Assembly: GCF_900104355.1 (NCBI RefSeq)
Contig: NZ_FNIY01000013.1
Coordinates: 23,618 to 87,617 of the forward strand
From: Phyllobacterium sp. OV277
GTDB taxonomy: Bacteria; Pseudomonadota; Alphaproteobacteria; Rhizobiales; Rhizobiaceae
Reading direction: 5' to 3'
DNA: 64,000 bases
A model generated the notes under the pieces. The model saw only the letters and a list, made by a program, of their open reading frames with translations. It had not been told where the DNA came from and ran no database searches. A program made the position numbers and the translations under genes. Below, piece after piece: positions 8,374 through 17,531 of the stretch (the stretch's first letter is position 1; each line of letters opens with the position of its first letter).

Positions 8374-8583
8374 ATGTCCGATATCACTCTAGCACCTGCA
8401 GCCGGCGTCACACCAATTCCTCTTGGTGAAGTTCTGCCGTGGGCCATTTTTGGCGGCCTGCTTCTGCTGCTTGCGATCTATTTTATCGGCGCGGAAGAAG
8501 GCGCAATGTCACTCTTCTCGGGCATGTATGTGCATGAATTCGTGCATGACGGCCGCCATCTCCTCGGCTTCCCCTGCCATTAA
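8374..8583 (+). CDS. cbtB: CbtB, cobalt transporter subunit
   Basis: A 69-residue protein with one membrane helix (residues 24-43, PWAIFGGLLLLLAIYFIG) and a short C-terminal tail rich in histidine (VHEFVHDGRHLLGFPCH), the metal-binding mark of CbtB. CbtB and CbtA form a predicted cobalt importer, found again and again behind cobalamin riboswitches. Here the riboswitch ends about 30 bases upstream, and cbtA starts 12 bases downstream. A good ribosome binding site (GGGAGAAAG) sets the start. Confidence 0.92.
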   Translation: MSDITLAPAAGVTPIPLGEVLPWAIFGGLLLLLAIYFIGAEEGAMSLFSGMYVHEFVHDGRHLLGFPCH

Positions 8584-8595
8584 GGAGATCGGTCA

Positions 8596-9336
8596 ATGAC
8601 TAGAAACCTTTTGATCCGCGGCATGATCGCGGGTTTGCTGGCTGGTTTGCTGGCCTTTGGTTTTGCCCGGGTTTTCGGTGAACCACAGGTCGATCATGCC
8701 ATTGCTTTCGAGGAAAAGATGAGCCAGGCCGCCGGTGAAGTCGCCGAACCTGAGATCGTCTCCCGCGAAACGCAGGCTGGCCTTGGCCTTTTCACCGGCG
8801 TTGTTGTTTTCAGCACGGCTCTTGGTGGATTGTTTTCTCTGGTCTTCGCTTTTGCCCATGGCCGGGTCAGTTCATTCAGCCCGCGTGCAACGGCGGCGCT
8901 GCTCGCCTTGGCTGGTTTCATTGCGATTGTGCTGGTGCCCGCCATCAAATATCCCATGAACCCGCCCGCAGTCGGTAGTCCTGATACGATTGCCGCCAGA
9001 ACGGAACTGTTCTTTGTTATGCTGGTGGTATCTGTCGCTGCCCTTGCTGCAGCTACGGGACTGGCAAGCCGCCTGCGTGCCCAGCATGGTGCGTGGAATT
9101 CGGCGTTGATTGCCGGTGCCGCCTATGTCGTTTTCATTGCTCTCGTGCAGTATCTTCTGCCGGCAATCAACGAAGTTCCGGAACAGTTTTCACCGACCGT
9201 TCTATGGAACTTCCGCGTTGCCTCGCTTGGCTTGCACGTGGTCATCTGGACGACCATCGGCCTTGTCTTCGGCGTTCTGGCTGAACGGGTTTTGGCTTCG
9301 CACCGTCCAAGCTACCGCTTGCAAACCGCTCGCTGA
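8596..9336 (+). CDS. cbtA: CbtA, cobalt transporter membrane subunit
   Basis: A 246-residue inner-membrane protein with about five to six hydrophobic helices. It opens with the family pattern (LLIRGMIAGLLAGLLAFGFA, followed by a stretch with GEPQVDHAI in the first periplasmic loop). Together with CbtB it forms the predicted B12-regulated cobalt permease. It has its own ribosome binding site (AAGGAG, 8582-8587, overlapping the end of cbtB) and lies in the same riboswitch-controlled transcript. Confidence 0.92.
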   Translation: MTRNLLIRGMIAGLLAGLLAFGFARVFGEPQVDHAIAFEEKMSQAAGEVAEPEIVSRETQAGLGLFTGVVVFSTALGGLFSLVFAFAHGRVSSFSPRATAALLALAGFIAIVLVPAIKYPMNPPAVGSPDTIAARTELFFVMLVVSVAALAAATGLASRLRAQHGAWNSALIAGAAYVVFIALVQYLLPAINEVPEQFSPTVLWNFRVASLGLHVVIWTTIGLVFGVLAERVLASHRPSYRLQTAR

Positions 9337-9415
9337 TCGACTTGCCTGAACGCCTGCATTGCGGCGTTCAGGCCCGACTCTTATAGACGCGTCTCCCGCC
9401 GCCGATTGGATTGTT

Positions 9416-10078
9416 ATGAGATCGGAAACATCAGGAAAATATCGGCGACGCGCAATTGGTCCGCTTGCCGGAGCCATCATCACCTGCATACTGTTGTTTT
9501 TATCACCAAACTCGGTTGCTTGGGCACATCGCAGCAGCGCAGGCACCGATACATCAGGTATTTCCATTCCAAGTCTATCCCACGGTGAAATGGCCATCAT
9601 TGCCAATTATCGCAAGTCGATCCTTGACCTTGCGGCACGGATGACCCGCACGGATGAAACATTCCGGCGGCTCGTCAATTACACCAATATTCAGTACAGC
9701 TACTGTCTCTGGGGCATCGTTCCCGGCAGTGTTACCGACGAGGAGAGCCCTTTCAACGCGTGCTCGCATGCCTATCTGGCTGCAGTGAAGGCGGTGCTGG
9801 TCTATATGCGCGACATGCCTGAGCACAGGACCACTGTTGACGCACTGGTCTCCGATATTGATGCCGAACTTGTGCGCAATGGCGGGTCGTTTGTCATGTG
9901 CCAGTACAGCGGCGATCCTTATAATACCGCCAATATTATTCGTCCGCGCTGGAGTGATATTCCCCGCCATCTGACCAGTCTGCTATCGTTCCTGAGTTTT
10001 GCAGTTACGTTTCTTGCCGCGGGCTTTATCTTCATGCAATTTACACGCGCGCCTCAACGCCCGCTTACCGCCTCGTAG
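9416..10078 (+). CDS. Membrane protein linked to the cbt locus, unknown function
   Basis: About 220 residues: an N-terminal hydrophobic segment or uncleaved signal (IGPLAGAIITCILLFLSP), a periplasmic region of about 150 residues with four cysteines (in YSYCLWG, NACSHAYLAA, VMCQYSG), and a C-terminal membrane helix (residues 190-210). The paired cysteines suggest disulfides in the periplasm. I do not recognise the family. It sits 79 bases behind cbtA in the same direction and could be read from the riboswitch transcript. The ATG at 9416 is preferred to one at 9359, as it directly precedes the charged n-region of the signal; the choice is not certain. Confidence 0.6.
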   Translation: MRSETSGKYRRRAIGPLAGAIITCILLFLSPNSVAWAHRSSAGTDTSGISIPSLSHGEMAIIANYRKSILDLAARMTRTDETFRRLVNYTNIQYSYCLWGIVPGSVTDEESPFNACSHAYLAAVKAVLVYMRDMPEHRTTVDALVSDIDAELVRNGGSFVMCQYSGDPYNTANIIRPRWSDIPRHLTSLLSFLSFAVTFLAAGFIFMQFTRAPQRPLTAS

Positions 10079-10153
10079 AACGAATTTATCGGTTGCTGGG
10101 TGACAAGTGGGGTGTCTTTGAAGCGTCTCATTTCAATTTTGGAAAATCGGACG

Positions 10154-11332
10154 ATGCGTCAGCTCTTCATCGCATTGCGCAACGGCACCTTGGTGTTTGC
10201 TGCGATCCTGCTTGGCGCAATGTCCGCCAGCGTTGCGGATGAAAATCGAACGCGGCAAGTCAATGAGCAACTGGATGGTTTGGTAAGAGAACCTCTTTCA
10301 CTGAAGGTGACTTTGCAGGATGGCCGGCAGGCAACTCTCGATGCTTTTGTAACGCGCCCGAACAAGTCTGGACGGTTTCCCATTGCCTTGATTACACACG
10401 GTACCAACGGAGATGCGAGCGATCGCAAACTTAACCCAAATCGCTTCTCTTCTCCGGCCATCGCATTTGCCCGGCATGGCTATGCCGCCGTTGTCGTCCT
10501 GCGGCAGGGATACGGCAAATCAACTGGCGATAATGAATATGGCGGCGGCACCTGCAAGTCCCCTAGGCATGCGAGGGCGGGTAAAGTTGCGCGTGACAAT
10601 CTCATTGCCGCATTGAAAGCGATACGGGACCAACCCTGGGCATCAAGCGACCAGACACTTCTTATTGGAATGTCCTCTGGCGGCTTCGGAGTGCTTGCAA
10701 CGGCTGCCTTGAATCCGCCGGGTGTGCAGGCTGTCATCAACTTTGACGGCGGACGCGGCGCTCCGGAGAAAGGGCGGTTTTGCGACCAGAATGGTCTCAT
10801 GAATGCGATCAAATCTTACGGACAGACAGCCCATATCCCAACTCTTTGGATATATTCCGCTAACGACATGTCATTCTCGCCAACTCTTGGCCGGAAAATG
10901 TTTGATAATTACCGGCAAGCAGGTGGTGTGGCAGAGTTTTTTCAAACGGCTGCCTTCGAGGACGATGGCCACACCATTTTAATATCCGCTCCGGAAAGCT
11001 TCTGGTGGCAACGGGTCGCCCTCTTCCTGAAGAAGAACAAACTTTCCAATGAAGAACTGGTTACTCTGTCAAACGCCAATTTGTTGCCACCGGACAATAT
11101 GTCCTTGCGAGGATACGATGCATTTAAGGAATATCTGGCGATGCAGTCCTACGAAAAGGCGTTTGCAACAAACGTCGAGGGTGCCTGGGGTTGGACAACA
11201 TGGGCACGAACCCAGGAAGAGGCCGCAAAGCGAGCAATTACTCTATGTCAGAAGGGTCGGAAAAAGAATGAGACTGAATGCACCTTGTATGCTGCGGGCA
11301 ACCAAATGGCCGCCCATGAAAAATCTCATTGA
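10154..11332 (+). CDS. Secreted alpha/beta hydrolase (dienelactone hydrolase/prolyl oligopeptidase type) with C-terminal extra module
   Basis: A 392-residue exported serine hydrolase. A signal peptide (MRQLFIALRNGTLVFAAILL) ends near residue 28. The alpha/beta hydrolase core carries the nucleophile in GMSSGG (S174), an Asp in YSANDMSF (D238) and the His in DDGHTIL (H273), in the right order. The substrate is unknown; an ester is most likely. The last 60 residues form a separate Trp/Cys-containing module (EGAWGWTTWARTQEEAAKRA, then C...ECTLYAAG) reminiscent of DUF4189-like domains. The ATG at 10154 is preferred since it starts the signal peptide; 10100 is an upstream alternative. Confidence 0.75.
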   Translation: MRQLFIALRNGTLVFAAILLGAMSASVADENRTRQVNEQLDGLVREPLSLKVTLQDGRQATLDAFVTRPNKSGRFPIALITHGTNGDASDRKLNPNRFSSPAIAFARHGYAAVVVLRQGYGKSTGDNEYGGGTCKSPRHARAGKVARDNLIAALKAIRDQPWASSDQTLLIGMSSGGFGVLATAALNPPGVQAVINFDGGRGAPEKGRFCDQNGLMNAIKSYGQTAHIPTLWIYSANDMSFSPTLGRKMFDNYRQAGGVAEFFQTAAFEDDGHTILISAPESFWWQRVALFLKKNKLSNEELVTLSNANLLPPDNMSLRGYDAFKEYLAMQSYEKAFATNVEGAWGWTTWARTQEEAAKRAITLCQKGRKKNETECTLYAAGNQMAAHEKSH

Positions 11333-11504
11333 TTCATATCTCCCGTTCAATCTTCATTCCTTTCATAGCTGCGCTACATTACGTCAGCCTATGGGCAATA
11401 CGTCACATTTCCTATGATGTGCGCAAAAGCCATATGTCTGGATCGTTTTGATCGATTGAACGTTACTGCCTTTCGCTACACCTCGTCACAGCCAAGGACA
11501 CCTC

Positions 11505-11855
11505 ATGCCATCCTTTGATTATATTCGCCCCATTCTCCTGTTGCTTGGCTCCAATGTTTTCATGACATTTGCCTGGTACGGGCACCTCAAGTTTGAAAAC
11601 CGGCCACTTTTTCTGGTTATCCTCGTCAGCTGGATGATTGCCTTTGCCGAGTATTGCCTTGCTGTGCCAGCAAACCGTTATGGCCACGAAATCTATTCCG
11701 CAGCCCAGTTGAAGACGATTCAGGAGGTAATTACCCTTCTGGTTTTCGCCGGTTTCTCGGTGATGTATCTGGGCGAGAAAATCACTATCAATCATCTCGT
11801 GGGTTTTGCCATGATCTGCGCCGGTGCATTTTTCGTGTTCAAAGGACCACTTTGA
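11505..11855 (+). CDS. DMT-superfamily small membrane protein (DUF486)
   Basis: A 116-residue protein with four membrane helices, matching the DUF486 group of the drug/metabolite transporter superfamily (ILLLLGSNVFMTFAWYGHLK in helix 1, FAEYCLAVPANRYG after helix 2, GFAMICAGAFFVF in helix 4). Such half-size proteins are thought to work as dimers; no substrate is known. It is alone, 172 bases after the hydrolase. The 241 bases behind it, up to acdS, are AT-rich and show no gene. Confidence 0.85.
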   Translation: MPSFDYIRPILLLLGSNVFMTFAWYGHLKFENRPLFLVILVSWMIAFAEYCLAVPANRYGHEIYSAAQLKTIQEVITLLVFAGFSVMYLGEKITINHLVGFAMICAGAFFVFKGPL

Positions 11856-12096
11856 AAGTCAGATAATAGCAAAGATTCCCATAGTAACAAAGCTCCCAAT
11901 GCTTTGGCCTATTGCATTATTATCTTAAAAAACGCAATATGAGAATCATGTGGGTATCCTACAGAATCTATGGATTCTACTTGACAGCCTGATCAAGATA
12001 AGCCTCGGAAAACTAGTTAGTCGATTAAATTAATAATACAGCTGGGAGACATGTTTCTTTCGCCTCCCAGCCACACAACGACTTTGCCGCAATTAG

Positions 12097-13110
12097 CTAA
12101 CCATTACGGAATGTATAGGCGTAGCCATTGAGCGCCGGGGCACCGCCGAGATGGGCGTAGAGCACCTTTGATCCTTCAGGAAAAAACCCTTTGCTGACCA
12201 GATCAATCATGCCTTGCATGGACTTACCCTCGTAGACAGGATCGGTGATCATACCTTCAAGCCGCGCGCAAAGTCGTATGGCCGCCTTGGTTTCCTCGGA
12301 CGGTACGCCGTAGATCGGATAGGCATAATCCTCGTTCAGGATTACGTCTGCTTCGGTCAGATCCTTACCCAGCTCGACCAGCTCTGCCGTGCGCTGTGCG
12401 ATCTCCAGCACCTGCGCTTTGGTCTGTGCAGGTGTTGCCGAGGCGTCAATGCCGATGACATTGCGTTCACGCCCATCCTTGGCGAAACCAACCAGCATGC
12501 CCGCATGGGTTGATCCCGTTACCGTGCAGACGATGATATAGTCAAACTTGAAACCAAGTTGCGCTTCCTGTGCCCGCACCTCCTCAGCAAAGCCGACATA
12601 ACCCAGCCCGCCATATTTATGCACTGAAGCACCAGCAGGAATCGGATAGGGCTTGCCGCCTTTGGCCTTCACATCCTCAATGGCATTTTCCCAGCTTTCG
12701 CGAATACCGATATCAAAGCCTTCATCAACCATTTCCACATCAGCGCCCATGATGCGGCTCAAAAGGATGTTTCCCACGCGATCATAAACAGCATCCTCAT
12801 GCGGGACCCAGCTTTCCTGTACGAGACGGCATTTGAAACCGATCTTTGCAGCCGTCGCCGCAACCATGCGGGTGTGGTTTGACTGCACGCCCCCAATGGA
12901 AACAAGTGTATCAGCACCCGAAGCAATCGCGTCCGGCACGATATATTCAAGCTTGCGCAGCTTGTTGCCACCAAATGCCAGCCCGGAATTGCAATCGTCG
13001 CGCTTGGCGTAAAGCTCCACCTTGCCGCCCAGATGTTGCGACAGTCGGCTTAGTTTCTCGATAGGCGTCGGTCCGAATGTCAGTGGATAGCGTTCGAATT
13101 TTTCCAGCAT
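12097..13110 (-). CDS. acdS: 1-aminocyclopropane-1-carboxylate deaminase
   Basis: A PLP enzyme that splits ACC, the plant ethylene precursor, into 2-oxobutyrate and ammonia. The protein has 337 residues, the usual length. It opens with [19 protein letters not shown], carries the PLP lysine in [10 protein letters not shown] (K50), and keeps the residues that separate true ACC deaminases from the related D-cysteine desulfhydrases: the Tyr-Glu pair in DPVYEGKSM and the Leu in [12 protein letters not shown]. The ATG at 13110 gives the conserved N-terminus; the 15 codons upstream are not family-like. It is divergent from the Lrp-type acdR, the standard regulatory partner. Ethylene-lowering activity on plant roots is the likely benefit. 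Confidence 0.95.
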   Translation of the reverse strand: MLEKFERYPLTFGPTPIEKLSRLSQHLGGKVELYAKRDDCNSGLAFGGNKLRKLEYIVPDAIASGADTLVSIGGVQSNHTRMVAATAAKIGFKCRLVQESWVPHEDAVYDRVGNILLSRIMGADVEMVDEGFDIGIRESWENAIEDVKAKGGKPYPIPAGASVHKYGGLGYVGFAEEVRAQEAQLGFKFDYIIVCTVTGSTHAGMLVGFAKDGRERNVIGIDASATPAQTKAQVLEIAQRTAELVELGKDLTEADVILNEDYAYPIYGVPSEETKAAIRLCARLEGMITDPVYEGKSMQGMIDLVSKGFFPEGSKVLYAHLGGAPALNGYAYTFRNG

Positions 13111-13189
13111 AGTTTTCCCCTTGATGGAACATTGTTGCTGGCAAAACGCTACCACCCATCAAGAGAAAGGTGCTCTCATAGTTAAGCTT

Positions 13190-13219
13190 AAAATTTCCGA
13201 AACTGATCTTCAAAATTTC
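13190..13219. promoter_or_regulatory. Possible AcdR operator (spaced direct repeats)
   Basis: Two copies of AAAATTTC (13190-13197 and 13212-13219) lie 22 bases apart, two helical turns, between the divergent acdS and acdR. A palindrome TTAAGCTTAA adjoins the first. Lrp-type regulators bind such AT-rich repeats on one DNA face. Function is inferred from position and spacing only. Confidence 0.4.
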
Positions 13220-13270
13220 GCTTGATACGATAATCTCTTATATCTTGGTTGAACAATGGAAGATTCTTTC

Positions 13271-13735
13271 ATGACTGGTGATCTCGATCGTATCGATATG
13301 AAGATGTTGCGGTATCTGCAAAAGAATGGGCGGTTGACCAATGCGGAACTGGCAACGCTTGTGGATGTCAGTCCCGCCACCTGCCACAGACGGACACAGC
13401 GATTGTTTGAAGACGGGTATATCAAGACCGTGCGGGCAATGGTGCAGCCGCAAAAAGTCGACCGCGGTGCGCTTGTCATGGTCGGCGTGGTGCTGGACCG
13501 CTCAACCCCTGAGAGTTTCGCCCAATTCGAGCAAGCGGTGACAAAACTGAGTTTTGTTCTCGACTGCAATCTTGTCGCTGGCGATTTCGACTATTTTCTC
13601 AAAATCCGCGTCAAGGACATGGCCGACTTCAACCGCATTCACGGCAGCCAGCTCATCGCCCTGCCCGGCGTTCGCCAGACCCGAACTTTTTTCGTCATGA
13701 AAGAAGTGATCGATAATGCACCGCTGGATTTCTGA
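13271..13735 (+). CDS. acdR: AcdR, Lrp/AsnC-type regulator of acdS
   Basis: A 154-residue Lrp/AsnC regulator: an N-terminal winged helix-turn-helix (DLDRIDMKMLRYLQKNGRLT, then VDVSPATCHRRTQRL) and a C-terminal RAM ligand-binding/oligomerisation domain (about residues 70-150, with AGDFDYFLKIRV). Its place opposite acdS identifies it as AcdR, which in other bacteria activates acdS in response to ACC and leucine. The ATG at 13271 is preferred to one at 13256, because GGAAGA sits at ideal spacing in front of it. The gene ends 9 bases before the convergent ntrC stop. Confidence 0.9.
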   Translation: MTGDLDRIDMKMLRYLQKNGRLTNAELATLVDVSPATCHRRTQRLFEDGYIKTVRAMVQPQKVDRGALVMVGVVLDRSTPESFAQFEQAVTKLSFVLDCNLVAGDFDYFLKIRVKDMADFNRIHGSQLIALPGVRQTRTFFVMKEVIDNAPLDF

Positions 13736-13744
13736 AACGCGGCG

Positions 13745-15211
13745 TTACCGGCCCATGTCGCTCTTGGTGTTCTTGTAGATGTTCACGCCAAGCTCGCGGA
13801 TTTTCTTGCGCAGCGTGTTGCGGTTGAGCCCGAGCAGTTCCGCTGCCTTGATCTGGTTGCCATGGGTGGCTGTCAGGCATGAGAGAATGAGCGGATATTC
13901 CACTTCCTCAAGCACACGCTGATAAAGCCCGACCGGCGGAAGATCATCACCATAGGAGAGGAAATAGCGCTGCATGTTCAGTTCCACCGCCTGGGCGATA
14001 GTGATATCCTCGTTGGACATTGAATTGGAGGAAGGTTCGGTCGGGCGAAGATCGGCTTTGAGTTCCGCTTCGATCACATCCGCATTGATTTCTTCCTGCG
14101 GATAAAGCGCAGCCAGACGGCGCACCAGATTTTCCAGTTCGCGCACATTGCCCGCCCACGGATAGCGGCGCATCAGATCGAGACCATCGGCAGTGATGCG
14201 TTTTTCCGGCAGACCGTCTTTTGCCGCCATCTTGAAGAAATGCCTGACCAGATCAGGAATATCCTCGCCGCGCTCGCGCAGCGGCGGAAGTCGTAGCGGC
14301 ACGACATTCAGGCGATAATAGAGATCTTCGCGGAACATGCCCTGATTGATCAGTGTGCGCAGATCCTTGTTGGTCGCGGCCACGATACGCACATCGGTTT
14401 TGATCGGTGTGCGACCGCCAACGGTCATATATTCGCCCTGTTGCAGCACCCGCAGCAGCCGCGTCTGCGCTTCCATCGGCATATCGCCGATTTCATCGAG
14501 GAACAGCGTGCCGCCATCGGCCTGTTCAAACCGGCCGCTTGAGCGGTTCTGCGCGCCGGTGAAGGCACCCCGCTCATGGCCGAAAAGCTCGGATTCAATC
14601 AGATCGCGCGGAATAGCCGCCATATTGATGGCAACGAACGGACCTTTACGACGGCGGCCATACTCATGCAGCGCACTCGCTACGAGTTCCTTACCTGTGC
14701 CGGACTCACCTGAAATCATCACTGTGAGGTCGGTCTGCATCATGCGGGCGAGAACACGATATATATCCTGCATGGCTGGCGAACGACCAACCAGAGGCAT
14801 CGTGTCGGGCTGTTCCTCATTGGCCCACTTTTCCGGCTTTTTCTTCGGTTCCTTCAAAGCGCGGCCAACGATGCTGACCAGTTCGGTCAGATCGAAGGGC
14901 TTTGGCAGATATTCATAGGCACCCGCCTCCGAAGCGCGGATTGCGGTCATAAAAGTGTTCTGCGCACTCATGACGATGACGGGCAAATCTGGACGCGATT
15001 TTTTGATACGTGGCAGCAGGTCGAAGGCGTTTTCATCCGGCATTACCACGTCGGTGATAACAAGATCACCATCGCCAGCAGAAATCCAGCGCCACAGGGT
15101 GGCGGCATTGGATGTGATGCGCACATCATAACCGGCACGCGAAAGTGCCTGATTGAGGACTGTTCTGATTGCTGCGTCGTCATCCGCGACGAGAATGCTT
15201 CCCAAGCTCAT
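13745..15211 (-). CDS. ntrC: NtrC, sigma-54-dependent nitrogen response regulator
   Basis: A 488-residue three-domain activator. The receiver has the acidic pocket D10-D12, phospho-acceptor D54 and a lysine in YLPKPF. The central AAA+ domain shows GESGTGKE (Walker A), the sigma-54 contact loop GAFTGA and [12 protein letters not shown] (Walker B). The C-terminal Fis-type helix-turn-helix ([19 protein letters not shown]) binds enhancers. Phosphorylated by NtrB under nitrogen limitation, it activates glnA, glnK-amtB and similar genes. It lies 2 bases behind ntrB in the dusB-ntrB-ntrC operon. The usual following pair ntrY-ntrX is absent here; acdR lies there instead. Confidence 0.97.
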   Translation of the reverse strand: MSLGSILVADDDAAIRTVLNQALSRAGYDVRITSNAATLWRWISAGDGDLVITDVVMPDENAFDLLPRIKKSRPDLPVIVMSAQNTFMTAIRASEAGAYEYLPKPFDLTELVSIVGRALKEPKKKPEKWANEEQPDTMPLVGRSPAMQDIYRVLARMMQTDLTVMISGESGTGKELVASALHEYGRRRKGPFVAINMAAIPRDLIESELFGHERGAFTGAQNRSSGRFEQADGGTLFLDEIGDMPMEAQTRLLRVLQQGEYMTVGGRTPIKTDVRIVAATNKDLRTLINQGMFREDLYYRLNVVPLRLPPLRERGEDIPDLVRHFFKMAAKDGLPEKRITADGLDLMRRYPWAGNVRELENLVRRLAALYPQEEINADVIEAELKADLRPTEPSSNSMSNEDITIAQAVELNMQRYFLSYGDDLPPVGLYQRVLEEVEYPLILSCLTATHGNQIKAAELLGLNRNTLRKKIRELGVNIYKNTKSDMGR

Positions 15212-15213
15212 GA

Positions 15214-16371
15214 TCAGAACCCTGCCTTTTTCGTAATAATCATTTCATCCGCATGATCCTCGACCGAAGGATCGCTTTGCCATGCGGGCATCAGAATGCG
15301 GAACGTGGTTTTGCGCGGCACGGAATCACACTCGATCACGCCGCCATGATCGCCCACAATCTTGGCAACAAGTGCAAGGCCGAGACCGGAGCCATTGGGC
15401 TTGGTTGTGATAAACGGATCGAAGAGATGCGGCATGATATCAGGCGAAACACCTGCTCCAGTATCCTGCACGCAGAATTCCAATGGCAGTGACACGCGGT
15501 TGCGAATACCCGGAATAGACAGGCGAATACCGGGCCGGAAGGCCGTCGATAGGGTGATTTCGCCCGGTTCGTTTGTCCCGATGGATTCGGCGGCGTTCTT
15601 CACCAGATTCAAAAAGACCTGCACCAACTGGTCGCGATTGGCGAAGACATAGGGCAGTGACGGGTCATAATCCTCGTGGAATTTGATGTGACTGGCAAAG
15701 CCGTTCTTGGCAATGGCTTTCACATGATCAAGCACAACATGAATATTAACGGCTTCACGCTCGATTGGTCGCTCGTCCGAAAAGACTTCCATGCGGTCGA
15801 CAAGCGAGACGATCCGGTCAGTCTCATCGGTGATCAGCCGTGTCAGCGCACGGTCATCATCATTGAGCCCGGTTTCCAATAGCTGCGCCGCACCGCGAAT
15901 TCCCGATAGCGGGTTTTTGATCTCGTGTGCCAGCATGGATGCAAGGCCCGTCACCGAGCGTGCCGCACCGCGATGGGTCATCTGGCGGTCGAGCTTCTCA
16001 GCCATGGATCGCTCCTTGAACAGGATAACGATCGAGCCCGGCGCTTCGCTGACGGGTGTCACATAGAGATCAACGATCCGGTCCTGTCCAAGACGCGGCG
16101 AAGAGACATCGACACGATACTCATTGATCGGCGATGGGCTTTCGCGCACCTGTTTGACCAGAGCCAGCAATGGGCTGCCGAATGGCAACAGCATTTCAAG
16201 CGTATTGCGGCTCAATATGCTGGCGCTGGAGCGGAAAAAGGCTTCCGCATCGGCATTGGCATAGGAAATATGCCCCGTCTCATCGAGCATGATCACCGGA
16301 TGGCGGATGGCATTGAGAACAGTGCCTGCCAACTTGTCGTCCATCGTAACATTGTCTGCCGACGTCATCAT
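15214..16371 (-). CDS. ntrB: NtrB, nitrogen regulation sensor kinase/phosphatase
   Basis: A cytosolic histidine kinase of 385 residues: an N-terminal PAS domain (about 20-120, [20 protein letters not shown]), the dimerisation helix with H-box [14 protein letters not shown], and the ATPase domain with N-box [18 protein letters not shown] and GSGLGLAL. It phosphorylates NtrC or removes the phosphate under control of PII proteins. No membrane segment is present, as expected. Its start overlaps the dusB stop by 4 bases (ATGA type), so expression is coupled to dusB. Confidence 0.97.
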   Translation of the reverse strand: MMTSADNVTMDDKLAGTVLNAIRHPVIMLDETGHISYANADAEAFFRSSASILSRNTLEMLLPFGSPLLALVKQVRESPSPINEYRVDVSSPRLGQDRIVDLYVTPVSEAPGSIVILFKERSMAEKLDRQMTHRGAARSVTGLASMLAHEIKNPLSGIRGAAQLLETGLNDDDRALTRLITDETDRIVSLVDRMEVFSDERPIEREAVNIHVVLDHVKAIAKNGFASHIKFHEDYDPSLPYVFANRDQLVQVFLNLVKNAAESIGTNEPGEITLSTAFRPGIRLSIPGIRNRVSLPLEFCVQDTGAGVSPDIMPHLFDPFITTKPNGSGLGLALVAKIVGDHGGVIECDSVPRKTTFRILMPAWQSDPSVEDHADEMIITKKAGF

Positions 16372-17366
16372 GCAACCTTCTTCATGTCGTGTTCGTCAGA
16401 CCGCGAGAGCGCGGCATGCAGGCGTCCAGCAACCAGACGCGGGTTTGTCTCGGTCATAATCCCGGCGCGTTCAGCGGCGCTGATATCAACACCGTGCTTT
16501 TCCAGATACCAGCCAAGATGTTTGCGGGAATGGCGAATGCCTGTCTGCTCGCCATAATGGGCCAGCATCGCCTCGTAATGGGCGACAGCGTAATCCGCAA
16601 TCATATCAGTGTTTTGGCCACTCTTACTGCCATGCACGATCAGTCCGGGAAGCCATGGCTGCCCATAGGAACCCCGTCCGACCATGACGGCATCAGCACC
16701 GGAAGCTTCAAGAATACCGGCTGCGTCATCACGGTTCAGCACATCGCCATTGGCAACAAGCGGTATCGAAACCGCATCTTTCACGGCGCGGATTGCGCGC
16801 CAATCGGCTTTGCCCTCATAGAACTGGCAGCGTGTGCGCCCATGCACCGTCACCATCTGGATACCGGCCTGTTCGGCGCGGCTAGCAAGTTCAGGTGCAT
16901 TGATGGTGTCATCGTCCCAGCCCAGCCGCATTTTCAGCGTCACAGGAACCTTGACTGCACCGATAGTCGCTTCGATAAGCGTCAAAGCGTGATCGAGATC
17001 GCGCATCAGCGCCGAGCCGGAAAAACCGCCCGTCACTTTCTTAGCCGGGCAGCCCATATTGATATCGATAACATGCGCGCCCTCGCCTTCGGCAATACGC
17101 GCGGCTTCCGCCATCCACTTTGTCTCGCGTCCAGCGATCTGCACCACATGCGTGCCAAGACCATCACCGCGCAGCCGCAGCAGATTACCGCGCTCACGCG
17201 TACAAAGTTCCGCGCTTGCAACCATTTCAGATACAACCATGCCCGCTCCTGCCTTCCACGCCAGTTGGCGGAACGGCAGGTCGGAAACCCCGGACATTGG
17301 CGCAAGGAACACCCGGTTACGCAGGACAACGCCGCCTATGTTGAGTGGTTGATGCAGATCAGTCAC
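16368..17366 (-). CDS. dusB: tRNA-dihydrouridine synthase DusB (NifR3)
   Basis: A 332-residue FMN enzyme that reduces uridine to dihydrouridine in tRNA. It shows the flavin-binding N-terminus ([20 protein letters not shown]), the DusB catalytic cysteine in [12 protein letters not shown], and TVHGRTR and GRGSYGQPW along the barrel. In alphaproteobacteria the gene heads the ntr operon (hence nifR3), and here it does too. A 165-base spacer separates it from the divergent ispDF and must hold both promoters; I could not place them with confidence. Confidence 0.96.
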   Translation of the reverse strand: MTDLHQPLNIGGVVLRNRVFLAPMSGVSDLPFRQLAWKAGAGMVVSEMVASAELCTRERGNLLRLRGDGLGTHVVQIAGRETKWMAEAARIAEGEGAHVIDINMGCPAKKVTGGFSGSALMRDLDHALTLIEATIGAVKVPVTLKMRLGWDDDTINAPELASRAEQAGIQMVTVHGRTRCQFYEGKADWRAIRAVKDAVSIPLVANGDVLNRDDAAGILEASGADAVMVGRGSYGQPWLPGLIVHGSKSGQNTDMIADYAVAHYEAMLAHYGEQTGIRHSRKHLGWYLEKHGVDISAAERAGIMTETNPRLVAGRLHAALSRSDEHDMKKVA

Positions 17367-17531
17367 GTCACTGTTGCCTGTTTCGTATGCAATTTTCCAA
17401 TCGCCTATCCTTTAGACAGGAACACCTGGTTAGGCAAGGCAAAGAGCACCTGGAAGTGACTAGTTTTCGTTTAAACCTCTGGTCTTTCGCTTCGGCAACA
17501 GGTAACGCAGTTGGAAGTTACGGAGAGAAGT

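Noticed and set aside
16389..17459. A 356-codon plus-strand frame opposite dusB
   Set aside because: It is antisense to a certain gene, is rich in His and Arg as complement shadows are, and has no start signal.
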